Shown here piece by piece: positions 1-8,688 of a DNA stretch of 20,469 nt. The translations under genes were made by a program, and so were the position numbers. The notes below the pieces were generated by a model. That model was given only the letters and a program-made list of their open reading frames with translations. It was not told where the DNA came from and did no database searches. Each line of letters opens with the position of its first letter. Within the stretch, counting starts at the first letter, position 1. This DNA is from an uncultured Chloroflexota bacterium (lineage in GTDB: Bacteria; Chloroflexota; Anaerolineae; Anaerolineales; Anaerolineaceae): assembly GCA_902795255.1 (NCBI GenBank), contig CADBKS010000028.1, forward strand, positions 1 through 20,469, written 5' to 3'.

Positions 1-1102
1 CTTCCGAATCCCGGTAATCGATATAAGCAGGACCCTCTCCGCGCAAAACACTCTCGGTCCGCAGATCTTCGCGGACTTCCATCAGGACCAGGCCCAGATA
101 ATTTTTCCCCTGCCACGATCTGACCTCAAACCGGGCGGGATCTTTGATATCGATGCCGATTCCCCATTTATTATCATACGGGGAACACTCCGCAAGGAGC
201 GCATTGCCGGTCCCCAGCAGGATGTCGCGGATCTCGGGATTCTGCCGGAATTTTGCCATAACACCGCGCTTGACCACCGTGCGGCAGGTCCTTTCCCAGA
301 TATCCGCATCGAACTCCGGGAATTTTGTCGAACCGAGCTTTTTGCACACCGCAGGATCATTCGTTTTCAGGATTTTCCGGCCCAGTTCATACTGTCCGAA
401 CATCATGACTTTCTGAGCCATCATGAACTGTTCGGAATTGGCATAATGGACCCCGGCATAATCAAACGCCGCAGGGTACCAGTTGCTGAAGCAGCCGTAT
501 TCTTCGTTTTCATGAAAGAAACCGATCAAATTTCCCCGTCTCTCCTCCCCGCATTCCATAACAGGATTCGGGACATCACAGGCTGCCAGTGCGGCATCAT
601 AATAAGATTTCGCCGATTCACTGAGAAAAACCCATTCGATCACATCCATTGCACCGGGATGAGCCCTGACGAATTCAGTGACGGTCCGCACAGCTACATT
701 TGCCGCCCCTTCGATCGGGTATGAATAGATGCCGGTCGATATGGATGGAAAGGCAATGCTGCGGATCCCCTTTGCCATTGCCAGCTGCAGGGAATTCCGG
801 TAACAGTCGGAAAGCAGCTTTGCCTCATGGTGGTCCCCGCCCTGCCATACCGGCCCGACGGTGTGGATCACATATTCACAGGGCAGATCGTAAGCGCCGG
901 TGATCTTCACCTCTCCGGTCTCGCAGCCGTGAAGGGTGCGGCATTCTGCCAGCAGCCCCGGCCCCGCGGCCCGGTGGATCGCTCCGTCGACCCCGCCGCC
1001 GCCAAGCAGCGACCGGTTCGCAGCATTGACGATCGCCACGACAGAACCGATTTTCGTTATATCATCCAGTTCGGTTTTGATAAGCGTATTTCCGATCTTC
1101 AT
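1..1102 (-). CDS. Macro domain-NADAR fusion protein, C-terminus cut by window edge
   Basis: The minus-strand frame is open from an ATG at 1102 to the window edge (367 codons visible, no stop). Residues 1 to about 170 are a macro domain of the MacroD/O-acetyl-ADP-ribose deacetylase type: a VNAAN motif near residue 25, the [14 protein letters not shown] loop at about 34-47, a VIHTVGP segment near 78, and a [11 protein letters not shown] loop near 119-129. Residues about 190-345 are a NADAR (YbiA-like) domain, shown by FSNWYPA near 205, the [10 protein letters not shown] helix near 222-231 and [11 protein letters not shown] near 306-316. Macro domains bind or hydrolyse ADP-ribose conjugates, and some NADAR proteins remove ADP-ribose from guanine in DNA. 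The enzyme therefore probably reverses ADP-ribosylation; the substrate is an inference. A GAGGGG ribosome site lies just upstream and the brxL stop is only 17 nt away, so it should share the brxL transcript. No DarT-like transferase is seen, but the gene's end and downstream neighbours are outside the window. Confidence 0.9.
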   Translation of the reverse strand, partial: MKIGNTLIKTELDDITKIGSVVAIVNAANRSLLGGGGVDGAIHRAAGPGLLAECRTLHGCETGEVKITGAYDLPCEYVIHTVGPVWQGGDHHEAKLLSDCYRNSLQLAMAKGIRSIAFPSISTGIYSYPIEGAANVAVRTVTEFVRAHPGAMDVIEWVFLSESAKSYYDAALAACDVPNPVMECGEERRGNLIGFFHENEEYGCFSNWYPAAFDYAGVHYANSEQFMMAQKVMMFGQYELGRKILKTNDPAVCKKLGSTKFPEFDADIWERTCRTVVKRGVMAKFRQNPEIRDILLGTGNALLAECSPYDNKWGIGIDIKDPARFEVRSWQGKNYLGLVLMEVREDLRTESVLRGEGPAYIDYRDSE

Positions 1103-1119
1103 AAATCCCCTCACCGGCC

Positions 1120-3219
1120 TCAGTTTTGGACCCTTGTGTAAATGATGTAAAACTTCTTCAGTGGACGAAGTTCCTGCATTCCGGTCGCAAAGGAGAACAC
1201 CTCATTCAGTTTGCCTCCGGGATTCTGAAAAACATCCAGGCCGCGGTCAAGCGTAATTTTCCAGCCGGTATCCGTTTCAATTTCCCGTCCGTGAATGCTG
1301 TCATCAAACTTATAGTCGAAGTTAATGCCCTCTGCTTCACAGATCTTATACATTTCTTCCAGATTTTCCTTCTGTCTCTGCTCATAGGTCCAGTCGGCTT
1401 CTCTTCCCGTTATCAGCGTAACACAGACTTCTTCAGATGGATCTTTTCGCCTGATCACACACTGCAGCAGCTCCACCAGATTTTTGAACTGGTGCAGCTG
1501 ACGGATATACGGATCGACGATCTGAATATCTTTGGCTCCGTCTAAATAGGGGCCTAAATATTTTTCGAAGCTGAAGCCGATCTGGAAATCCTCAAAATCG
1601 ATCCGCGTTCCGGAGGCATACGGATATTGGCTGACGGGCTCCGCGGCAGACTGCGGTCCGGGATCCGCAGCCGGCTGACCGGGCTGCGGAACCGGCTGCG
1701 GATCATCTCCGGTCCCGGGGAGCTGTGGCTGGGGTTCATCAACAGCGATCTGCTCATAATACTGCGGGTACTGCATCTGCTCCAGCGTCCGGATCTCGTG
1801 AACGGAGCCGTCTTCAAGATCCGTATAGCTGAAGGAGACCTTTTCAAAAGTCGGATCGATCCGGAGCAGCTGGTCCTTGACGCGTTTCCGCCCTTCCAGC
1901 GCCTGCTCCAGCAGGGGGCGCATTTCTTCCTTAGACGCCTTTCCGTCCGGATAAAGGATCTTCATCAGGCCGGAGAAGGTCTTACGGACACCGTCCTTAT
2001 CACGGGTCGACAGACTTGATGAAATCTTGAAGTACGGCTCAAACGCATTGCTGTAATCCAGACCGCGCAGGTTACGCAGTGCTTCGGCGAGGTAATCGAT
2101 AATGAAACCATAGCCTTCCGTAAACAATTCACCGCGGATGATATCAGCTTCCCAGCCCGGGTTATAACTGTGCAAGCGATCCAGAAATGCAGAATCATGG
2201 TATGCCGCCGGCAGATCATCAAACAGGTCAGCATGGCGCAGCAGATAAGGTACGTTATGGCTGGTATTTCCTTCAAAGGCAAATGATGCCTCTCCATACA
2301 GCGTATCGATTCCACGAGAGAAGGATTTGTTCGCCATATAGTTTTTCATAATATCGACAAGTTCCTTCTGAGGGGATTTGACCTTGCCGGCAAATTCATC
2401 AAAAGCGACACAGTCCCAGAAACCGACCAGACCTATCCGTCCGGTTGAATTATTGACAAAAAGCTTCGGTACGGAGACTTCGCTGCCGGAAAGCAGGATC
2501 CCATGAGGAGAAAAGTCAGAATAGATGTGGCTTTTGCCAGTTCCCTTCGGCCCCAGTTCGATCAGGTTGTAATTCCGTTCACAGAACGGGATCAGCCGGG
2601 TAAGGATCAGCATCTTTTTCCGTTCATCCAGCATATCCGGTTCAAAACCGATCGTGCGGATCAGCAGATCCTTCCATTCTTCTGTTGTGAAGGCATTCCT
2701 TCCTTCCAGATAGATCTGTTCATCGAAACGTGCCTGCTGGATCGGCTTCAGGGATTCCAACTGCCAGGGCGAGAAAGCAGTATCCTCACTGTGGTAATAG
2801 GAAAGCGTAACGATACACCATACCCCGTTGACCAACAGCTTCGGATATCGCTTGACGGTATCAGCATCTACCGGAACACCTTTGATACCGAGATTGGCAA
2901 AATCCGCCTCATAAACATCCCGGCGCGTGTTCAGAGAGATCTGGACTTTATCGATGACTTTATGGCTGCCGCTCTCCCGGATCTTCGATTTGACAAGTTC
3001 GGATTCTTCACGGCGGACAAAATGCTGCCGAAGGATCTCCTTAACCTGTTCCACGCCGGCTTTGATGTCATCCTCTTCTGCAGTAGCGCAATACTGTCCG
3101 AGGAGATATTCCAGCACATAATTCGGTACTGCCAGATTTCCGCGGATTTCTTTTGCCAGATCTTTCCGGACAACCAGTCCGGCAAATATCCTATTCACTT
3201 TTCTGTCTGCGTCGTTCAT
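1120..3219 (-). CDS. brxL: BREX protein BrxL, AAA+ core with C-terminal MIT_C-like domain
   Basis: The 699-residue protein begins with a typical BrxL N-terminus (from [19 protein letters not shown]). It has an AAA+ ATPase core with Walker A GPKGTGKS at 223-230, Walker B VAFDE at 271-275, and FLDRLH around 345-350. In type 1 BREX, BrxL is a DNA-linked AAA+ protein required for phage exclusion and usually ends in a Lon-protease-like domain. Here a Pro/Gln/Asp-rich linker (about 496-530) leads instead to residues about 541-699, which match the MIT_C phospholipase-D-like fold: IVDPYIRQ near 568-574, [12 protein letters not shown] at about 642-653 and LDRGLDVFQ at 657-665. I see no Lon catalytic Ser/Lys motif. 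The start is supported by GAGG 8 nt upstream. It is the last core gene, 50 nt after the 430-residue gene and 17 nt before the macro-NADAR gene. BrxL identity is firm; the C-terminal assignment is good. Confidence 0.92.
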   Translation of the reverse strand: MNDADRKVNRIFAGLVVRKDLAKEIRGNLAVPNYVLEYLLGQYCATAEEDDIKAGVEQVKEILRQHFVRREESELVKSKIRESGSHKVIDKVQISLNTRRDVYEADFANLGIKGVPVDADTVKRYPKLLVNGVWCIVTLSYYHSEDTAFSPWQLESLKPIQQARFDEQIYLEGRNAFTTEEWKDLLIRTIGFEPDMLDERKKMLILTRLIPFCERNYNLIELGPKGTGKSHIYSDFSPHGILLSGSEVSVPKLFVNNSTGRIGLVGFWDCVAFDEFAGKVKSPQKELVDIMKNYMANKSFSRGIDTLYGEASFAFEGNTSHNVPYLLRHADLFDDLPAAYHDSAFLDRLHSYNPGWEADIIRGELFTEGYGFIIDYLAEALRNLRGLDYSNAFEPYFKISSSLSTRDKDGVRKTFSGLMKILYPDGKASKEEMRPLLEQALEGRKRVKDQLLRIDPTFEKVSFSYTDLEDGSVHEIRTLEQMQYPQYYEQIAVDEPQPQLPGTGDDPQPVPQPGQPAADPGPQSAAEPVSQYPYASGTRIDFEDFQIGFSFEKYLGPYLDGAKDIQIVDPYIRQLHQFKNLVELLQCVIRRKDPSEEVCVTLITGREADWTYEQRQKENLEEMYKICEAEGINFDYKFDDSIHGREIETDTGWKITLDRGLDVFQNPGGKLNEVFSFATGMQELRPLKKFYIIYTRVQN

Positions 3220-3241
3220 AATTACTACCTCATAATTACTA
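3216..3241 (-). repeat. 12-bp direct repeat duplicating the brxL start region
   Basis: Read on the minus strand, TAGTAATTATGA occurs twice, separated by GG (plus coordinates 3230-3241 and 3216-3227). The second copy contains the brxL start codon. The first contains an ATG followed by AGG and TAG, which would make a two-codon leader. It is a perfect 12-bp duplication with a 14-bp period. It may be a small slippage event or may matter for brxL translation; I cannot tell which. Confidence 0.75.
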
Positions 3242-3245
3242 ACTT

Positions 3246-3262
3246 TTGATTACCACAATCAA
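3246..3262. repeat. Short inverted repeat upstream of brxL
   Basis: TTGATT, a 5-nt spacer and AATCAA form a perfect but short (6 bp) inverted repeat in the 50-nt gap between the 430-residue gene and brxL. There is no T-run after it on the minus strand, so it is not an intrinsic terminator. It could be an operator half-site pair or chance. Confidence 0.35.
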
Positions 3263-3269
3263 CGTGTTA

Positions 3270-4562
3270 TTAAGAGTTTTTCTTATCAGTTTCGTCTTTT
3301 TTTTCACTCGGCAATTCAATTCGTTTGTAAAACCATTCTCCATCTAAATACAATAATTCCGTTCTGTCATTCATTGATAAAACAGATTGCTGAAAATCAT
3401 CTACCATGATTCTATCTTCATTTGAAATAGCGGATATTGAATTATTGAATTCAAAACACTTATTCCAATATAGTTTTATTTTAGGAGGAATTATTGGTGT
3501 ATTTAGAGGCAGGCCCTTATTATTCAGTTCGTCCATTATTTCATATTTTTCCCGAAAACTCATGCGTTTCAGGCTTTTTATTTGGTTAATTGTTTCTTTC
3601 TCTTTTTTGCGAGCATAAAGCATATATTTATAATTTTCCGTAATCCGATTATCAAAATCTTTCAATATTATCTCAATTTCATTTGGGTTATAGACATTAT
3701 TCAATGACACATACAATATCCGGCCATATAAGTACACTCTTTCCGAAAGAATACTGCAGGATTGAAAAAAATGCAATTTTTGAAGTTTCTCATCGAATAC
3801 TGTTTTATTATCAGAAGTATCTAATGATTCAACTGCACTCACAATTTGTTTATGAAAATAAAGTAAACTACTTCCTGCATTTCGAACAATATCGGAAATT
3901 GTATTTCTCTCAGAGATAATTCTGTCGGGTGATTGTTCTATAAAAACCAACCGATTTGAAATATCCTGGAGATTATGATAATCTTCTAATAACCCACTTA
4001 TTTCTTTATTATCCATCCTTTGTTCAAGGTTATTCAATCTACGATCATTATTTGAAAGCTTTTTATTTATTTGAGACATGAAATATTGTCCGGTGACGAT
4101 AGATAACGTGTTAAAAATACCGGAAATGATCTGAGGGGAAACAGGAATCTCTAATACAGATTCATTTTTGAGCCAACTGGCTTGTGCAGTGATCTTATTT
4201 GTTGTATTATCCAGACCGGTACCCAGAAATACATTAGACTGTCCCTTTCGTTCAGCAAGATGCAAACCGGGATCTAAAACACATCGAAATGATCCTTGCA
4301 CAGCGTTATTAAATGATTTTGCAGCAGCATGCTGAATTGACTGTTCAGCAAGAAAACCAGGTACTTGTTCGATAATCGGACTTATAACAGATAGAGCATC
4401 TTCCGGTATTCTTTTATAATCTTGTTCTTCCAATTCCTCTTTGGTTATTGCATGTTCATCCTTTATTTTTTTATTCCGAATCTGAATTTCTTTTGAATTG
4501 ATTGGAAGGCTCTTCCTTTTATTTTGAAAGTCATGATTTTTCTTATTTTTATAGTCTTTCAT
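3270..4562 (-). CDS. Hypothetical coiled-coil protein in the BREX island, AT-rich
   Basis: I do not recognise a family for this 430-residue protein. The first 50 residues are very basic and Asn/Lys-rich, and no signal peptide or clear membrane helix is visible. Residues about 55-160 look like a mixed fold, with repeated small hydrophobic segments. Residues about 162-185 are a short coiled coil (INKKLSNNDRRLNNLEQRMD), followed by a long helical region to about 345, and the C-terminus is charged. The layout resembles the 343-residue protein encoded at 13641-14672 (globular N-part, short coiled coil, helical C-part), suggesting distant kinship; this is inferred by eye. A sampled 60-base line inside it counts 35% GC against 57% in pglZ, a sign of separate acquisition. 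AGGGG lies 7-8 nt before the ATG. It sits between pglZ and brxL, co-directional, with small gaps, so is probably co-transcribed. Confidence 0.8.
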   Translation of the reverse strand: MKDYKNKKNHDFQNKRKSLPINSKEIQIRNKKIKDEHAITKEELEEQDYKRIPEDALSVISPIIEQVPGFLAEQSIQHAAAKSFNNAVQGSFRCVLDPGLHLAERKGQSNVFLGTGLDNTTNKITAQASWLKNESVLEIPVSPQIISGIFNTLSIVTGQYFMSQINKKLSNNDRRLNNLEQRMDNKEISGLLEDYHNLQDISNRLVFIEQSPDRIISERNTISDIVRNAGSSLLYFHKQIVSAVESLDTSDNKTVFDEKLQKLHFFQSCSILSERVYLYGRILYVSLNNVYNPNEIEIILKDFDNRITENYKYMLYARKKEKETINQIKSLKRMSFREKYEIMDELNNKGLPLNTPIIPPKIKLYWNKCFEFNNSISAISNEDRIMVDDFQQSVLSMNDRTELLYLDGEWFYKRIELPSEKKDETDKKNS

Positions 4563-4621
4563 AACATTCCCCTATTTTTACGAGATGAACAATGAGGGCC
4601 TAAAAACTGCAAAAAAACCAA

Positions 4622-7102
4622 CTAAAAATCTGTTTCCACCATCCGGCGGAGTGTATATGTGCCCATATCGGTTGGGATCGTCTGTGCACCAACCTTTTCC
4701 GTAAAGCGCAACGTAACCTGTCCCTGGCTGGAACCGCTGAAGGTGAAAGGCTGTGTTATCTCGCGCAGGCGCGGTTCATTCTCTTCCATATCAAACCGCA
4801 GTTCATGGATATCGCTGACTGCATTGCCATCAGCATCATAAAAGCCTGCTGTTACCACACGAGGCATCACCTCATCGGATACAGGTTCCAGCTGGAAGAA
4901 ACGAATCGATTTAACACCCGTTGTGATTATATGGGAGCCGGATTCGACCACAGTGATCTGGACCTTTTTCACATCGGCTTTCTTCTGTACATTGACAGTC
5001 AGCAGCGGGATCACCGTTTCCTGGAGCATCGCCCCGCCATGGACATAGCGTTTTCCTCCATGGGTATGCAGACGCAGGTCTCCGCGCACCACATAGGCAT
5101 TCGTTTCACAGGTATAACCGAAATCTTCGCAGGGAACGCGCATCAGCGCTGGTTGATCATCCAGATCATCGCCCAGCATAAAACGGGCTTCAGTCTTATC
5201 CGCTTTCGCTTTCGGCGGATCATTGACCGGGAACTGTGTATCGTTCACCTTGTCATGGTTATAGAGGAAACCATGGTCAGCCGTGATATAGATCTTCAGG
5301 AAATTCAGATTCTTACACGCTTTGATCAGTTTCGCGAGTTCATCCAGAGCATCATCGACCGCTTCAAAGGTTTTTGCTTCACTGACAGTTCCTTCGCCTT
5401 CATAATCAATTTTGTTATGATAAAGCATCAGGCACTTTAAGCCGGAGCATGTCTTTTTCTTTTCATCAGAATTCATCTGAAGGAAATCATCAACCCGCAG
5501 TGCACGGGAATCCGCGACCTGTTCCTGTAAAATTGTATCCCGGCTGGGAATTCCGGAAATTGACTTTCCATCAACCTTTGCGGAACCGTCCCGGAAAAGT
5601 TCAAATGTTTTGTGCGGCAAAAGGGCAGCCATTCCGAGCTGCGTGAATGACGGCACCACGCCGCGAATTGCATTGATCGAAGCCTGGAAGCCTTCCATAT
5701 CCTTATTGATCCGGTTGTACAGTTCCGCAGCTGCTTCATAACGCAGTCCATCGGAGATGATAACGGCAGTTTTTTGTTTCATGGTACCCATGACACTGTT
5801 TTTCGTCAGCAGGTCCTGGAAGAACCCGCTCTGGAGTGGAAACGCCTGACAGGATCGCCCGAAATCGGTATCCAATACCTTCTGCCAGGCATCGCAAAGC
5901 TGCGAAAGCCAGCGGTTCTGATATGCTTTGGTGATCTTTCCCTTAATCCCGTCCAGAGATTCTTTCACATCATCCGGAAGATCATCTCCGCGGCCGGATG
6001 CAGTAATAAACCTGCGGAATGCGCTATCGACATGATACCATTTTGTAGCATAACGGCGAAATCCGGTTTCATAATCATAAAAATTCAAATCCGCATTGAG
6101 AAGACCATCATAAAATTCTGCCGCAGCATGTGCTGCTGTCCTGGCGGGTGCATATATATCACCCCATGGGCCGCCATCCCGCGGTTCGATGGAAGTCGGA
6201 TCAACTCTTTCGGCAGAAATGTCCGCGAACAGCGATTGCAGCCACATAGCTTCAGCATCTTCGAAGATATCGATCTTCGCGAGCGTTTCCTTCGGCAAAA
6301 GGGCCAGTTTATCCCGTATTTCCAGCTCTTTTGCCGCCTTTCGTGACGCTTTACGGAAATTCGTCCGCTGTTCGGAATCCTTTTTCCAACGATCAAGGAG
6401 CAAATGCACATTCTGGTTTGGATGGTTTTTCCCTCCGCTCTGATACAAATATTCCTCCCAGAACAATCCTGTCGCAAAATCGTCAAGATTTTTCGGATCA
6501 TCCAGACGGAAAGCCTCACCGAGATAATTCAGGAACGGGCTTAAGAGATCGGCTTTTTCCAGCCTCTTTACACCGGCTGCAGTCCCGTTGGCATAATCTT
6601 TCAGCATTATGATCGCCAGCTCATCCCGACTTTCATAAAGTGAATCCAAACACACAGCGGCCATGCGGCGCAGCAGAACTTCCGGATTGATCTTCGTCTC
6701 CCCCTCACAGCGCCGGCTGAATTTTTCACGAAACTCCGATTTCTTGAAAAAAACCTGATACTGGGACAACAGCGAACGCATCTCCGGATCCAGCTTCAAT
6801 TCTGAAAGCCACATGCCGATCTCGTCGTCATAAAAAATGCGGTTGGCAAGCTGGATATCCAGCAGCCAGTTGTCGGAAGGTTTCGGTTCGCCGTAAGGAA
6901 AGTAAAGCAGGAATTTCCGATCCGGCTGACCGCGCAGGATCTCCCATTTAATTTGGAATTCATTGTTTTCCACAACGCGTTTTTCATAACCGATCGGATA
7001 GAGTGCGTCAAACTCCTGCCGTTTTTCCTGTGTTCCGTCATACCAGAACAGCACCCGGCATCGTTTCAATTGTTCCTGGATCGTCGTTTCGTAGTTGGTC
7101 AT
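4622..7102 (-). CDS. pglZ: BREX-1 PglZ, alkaline-phosphatase-superfamily protein
   Basis: The 826-residue protein has the expected length and domain order of type 1 BREX PglZ. The N-terminal approximately 400 residues are the family-specific helical part, beginning with QLKRCRVLFWYDG. The PglZ catalytic core follows: VIISDGLRYEAAAEL at about 447-461 (metal-binding Asp), GVVPSFTQLGMAALLPH at about 481-497, YITADHGFLYN at 605-615 and an HGG...YVHGGAMLQETVIPLL stretch at about 681-701. The rest is a beta-rich C-terminal domain. PglZ is essential for BREX and binds metal in the manner of alkaline phosphatase, although its target in vivo is unsettled. The gene lies 19 codons-worth (57 nt) after the AlbA_2 gene. 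No ribosome site is at normal distance: the best candidate, AAAGGAG (7137-7143), is separated from the ATG by 34 nt holding a TTAGCTN heptamer array. Confidence 0.96.
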   Translation of the reverse strand: MTNYETTIQEQLKRCRVLFWYDGTQEKRQEFDALYPIGYEKRVVENNEFQIKWEILRGQPDRKFLLYFPYGEPKPSDNWLLDIQLANRIFYDDEIGMWLSELKLDPEMRSLLSQYQVFFKKSEFREKFSRRCEGETKINPEVLLRRMAAVCLDSLYESRDELAIIMLKDYANGTAAGVKRLEKADLLSPFLNYLGEAFRLDDPKNLDDFATGLFWEEYLYQSGGKNHPNQNVHLLLDRWKKDSEQRTNFRKASRKAAKELEIRDKLALLPKETLAKIDIFEDAEAMWLQSLFADISAERVDPTSIEPRDGGPWGDIYAPARTAAHAAAEFYDGLLNADLNFYDYETGFRRYATKWYHVDSAFRRFITASGRGDDLPDDVKESLDGIKGKITKAYQNRWLSQLCDAWQKVLDTDFGRSCQAFPLQSGFFQDLLTKNSVMGTMKQKTAVIISDGLRYEAAAELYNRINKDMEGFQASINAIRGVVPSFTQLGMAALLPHKTFELFRDGSAKVDGKSISGIPSRDTILQEQVADSRALRVDDFLQMNSDEKKKTCSGLKCLMLYHNKIDYEGEGTVSEAKTFEAVDDALDELAKLIKACKNLNFLKIYITADHGFLYNHDKVNDTQFPVNDPPKAKADKTEARFMLGDDLDDQPALMRVPCEDFGYTCETNAYVVRGDLRLHTHGGKRYVHGGAMLQETVIPLLTVNVQKKADVKKVQITVVESGSHIITTGVKSIRFFQLEPVSDEVMPRVVTAGFYDADGNAVSDIHELRFDMEENEPRLREITQPFTFSGSSQGQVTLRFTEKVGAQTIPTDMGTYTLRRMVETDF

Positions 7103-7106
7103 TTTT

Positions 7107-7133
7107 TTAGCTGTTAGCTATTAGCTGTTAGCT
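7107..7133. repeat. Heptamer tandem array (TTAGCTN) between AAAGGAG and the pglZ start
   Basis: On the plus strand the unit TTAGCTG/A is repeated almost four times with exact 7-bp period. On the coding strand the array lies between a strong AAAGGAG (7137-7143) and the pglZ ATG at 7102, leaving 34 nt where 5-9 nt would be normal. It is one of several degenerate heptamer arrays in this window; the others are in or just upstream of pglX. Confidence 0.85.
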
Positions 7134-7159
7134 TTCTCCTTTCGCTGCCGGATTATTTC

Positions 7160-8665
7160 TTATTCTTTCGTCTCATCATCAATTATGACCCAATGCCCGG
7201 ATCTGCTGCTTCCTTCATAGCGTACATTCGGCATTTTATTGAGAAGTCTTTGAACATGTCTTACGGTCATTGATAGTTCCCTTGCGATTGACTTTCGTGT
7301 CGCATTTTTATCATTTTTAATGATTTCAATTATCTTTTCAGTGACATCCTTTTCTTTAAAAGATGAATTCTCTGTTGTTTGGGTGATATTTTGGGTGACA
7401 TTTTGGGTGACACTTTGGGTGACATTTTGGCTGATACTTTGGGGGCCATTTTGGGGCTCATGATCAGATTGGGGATCATTTAGAGTGACATCAGGTTCAT
7501 CTGACTCTCCAAGTTCTGCCCAGCCTTCGCCGCAGTGTCTGTGAAAACGGACGGTGAAACCGTAAAGATCCCCTATATATTCCACCTTAACACCCGCTTC
7601 ATCACAGAGATTCTGGATCCGTCTTAAACCGGTGGCAAAACTCTCCATATCCTTTGAATAATAGAGTGTCCGCGTGATCAGCGGATTGCGCCGGATCGGC
7701 CTGCGGCTTTCTTTGATAAACATCTCCGGTGTCACCCCATCGGGAAAGGGGCCGGGACTGTACACTTCGATGTAACTGCGGTCAATGGCAATATCCACCG
7801 CCTGCCCGGATTCAATTCGCCGATGGGCAAAAGCGTTGATCACAGCTTCGCGGATCGCGTCAACCGGCACTTCGGGAATCTCATCCCGTTCCAGCTTCCC
7901 GCTGAAAACGACACGCCAATCCATGGCATCAATGATATACTGAACCGCCTTTTCTGAAAGATCGAGAATAGACCCGATATAGCGCTTCATATCGGTAAAA
8001 TTCAGCCGTAAATTTGTAGCGTATTTCGCCATCTGCAGCTCATTGATCCCGCAGTCCACAAAAAGCGCTGCACCTGCGTTGAGCAGTGTATTATTTACGG
8101 CAAGCCCCAGTCGGGTAAGTACTTCAGACGGGTCATCACTTTCGAAACTGATTCGGCCGACACTGTGGGCTTTCCGCAGATACTTTTCAAATGCCTTTTT
8201 ATCAATGTCAGCAATTGTGTAATTGGAACGCTGATTTTCCCAGGCATAACTGATGTTGTCGCGTTTCCGCAGCATCGCCTCATACATCGGCTGTTCCATG
8301 ACGAGATCTTCATCAGCGACTCGTATTCTCGGAATGTTATGGGCAAGATATGGCTGCTGATTTCCTTCAAACGCCACCTTCACGACGGTTCTGCCGTCAA
8401 ATTCATCTTTATTCACAGAGGGATAGATTACCGGACGCAGGTAATTCCCGATGGCCTGACTTACGGACCGCAGTGTCTCGTCGTTAACCTCCTGACCGAT
8501 GACATCGCCATTGTTTTTGACACCAAAATAAAGTGTACCTTTTCCATGTTTATTCAAAATGGCAGCAATTGAGATCACACCTTCTTTTAGCTCGCTGGTG
8601 GTTTTCTTATATTCGATCTGTTCGGTTTCCGGTCCAAGGTTGTAATATTGCATCCTTCTCTCCAT
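7160..8665 (-). CDS. Schlafen/AlbA_2-domain ATP-binding protein with C-terminal winged helix
   Basis: The 501-residue protein has three recognisable parts. Residues about 10-130 are an AlbA_2 (Schlafen AlbA-type) domain: the TEQIEYKKT motif near 14-22 and AAILNKHGKGTLYFGVKNNGDVIG at about 34-57 written as two adjoining segments. Residues about 265-375 are the HATPase_c_4-type ATP-binding part, with PVDAIREAVINAFAH at 267-281 and VYSPGPFPDG at 301-310. Residues about 440-500 form a winged helix-turn-helix (ATRKSIARELSMTVRHVQRL). Between them is a four-residue N-x-T-Q repeat linker. Proteins of this build are annotated as ATP-dependent transcriptional regulators or helicase-like regulators and are common in defence islands. 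The gene is 23 nt after the DUF2971 gene. The start is uncertain: ATG 8665 has no clear ribosome site, and the next ATG (8653) follows AGAAGG directly. A regulatory role in the island is inferred. Confidence 0.88.
   Translation of the reverse strand: MERRMQYYNLGPETEQIEYKKTTSELKEGVISIAAILNKHGKGTLYFGVKNNGDVIGQEVNDETLRSVSQAIGNYLRPVIYPSVNKDEFDGRTVVKVAFEGNQQPYLAHNIPRIRVADEDLVMEQPMYEAMLRKRDNISYAWENQRSNYTIADIDKKAFEKYLRKAHSVGRISFESDDPSEVLTRLGLAVNNTLLNAGAALFVDCGINELQMAKYATNLRLNFTDMKRYIGSILDLSEKAVQYIIDAMDWRVVFSGKLERDEIPEVPVDAIREAVINAFAHRRIESGQAVDIAIDRSYIEVYSPGPFPDGVTPEMFIKESRRPIRRNPLITRTLYYSKDMESFATGLRRIQNLCDEAGVKVEYIGDLYGFTVRFHRHCGEGWAELGESDEPDVTLNDPQSDHEPQNGPQSISQNVTQSVTQNVTQNITQTTENSSFKEKDVTEKIIEIIKNDKNATRKSIARELSMTVRHVQRLLNKMPNVRYEGSSRSGHWVIIDDETKE
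7378..7461. repeat. Seven copies of a 12-bp repeat encoding N-x-T-Q in the AlbA_2 protein
   Basis: The plus-strand unit TTTGGGTGAYAY recurs seven times with perfect 12-bp spacing; the last two copies are degraded to TTTGGGG forms. In the minus-strand protein it encodes a Gln/Asn/Thr/Val/Ser-rich linker (residues about 408-430) joining the ATPase part to the winged helix. Because the unit is four codons long, copy number can change without frameshift, so the linker may vary in length between strains. Confidence 0.9.
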
Positions 8666-8688
8666 CTTTGATTATTCTCGTCAAATAA

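Noticed and set aside
2503..3249. Plus-strand open frame of 248 codons opposite brxL
   Set aside because: Antisense to the conserved N-terminal half of BrxL, with no recognisable domain.
4805..6346. Plus-strand open frames (211 and 190 codons) opposite pglZ
   Set aside because: Antisense to PglZ core motifs; no features of real proteins.
7378..7461. CRISPR-like repeat array
   Set aside because: Units are 12 bp with no spacers and are part of a coding sequence.
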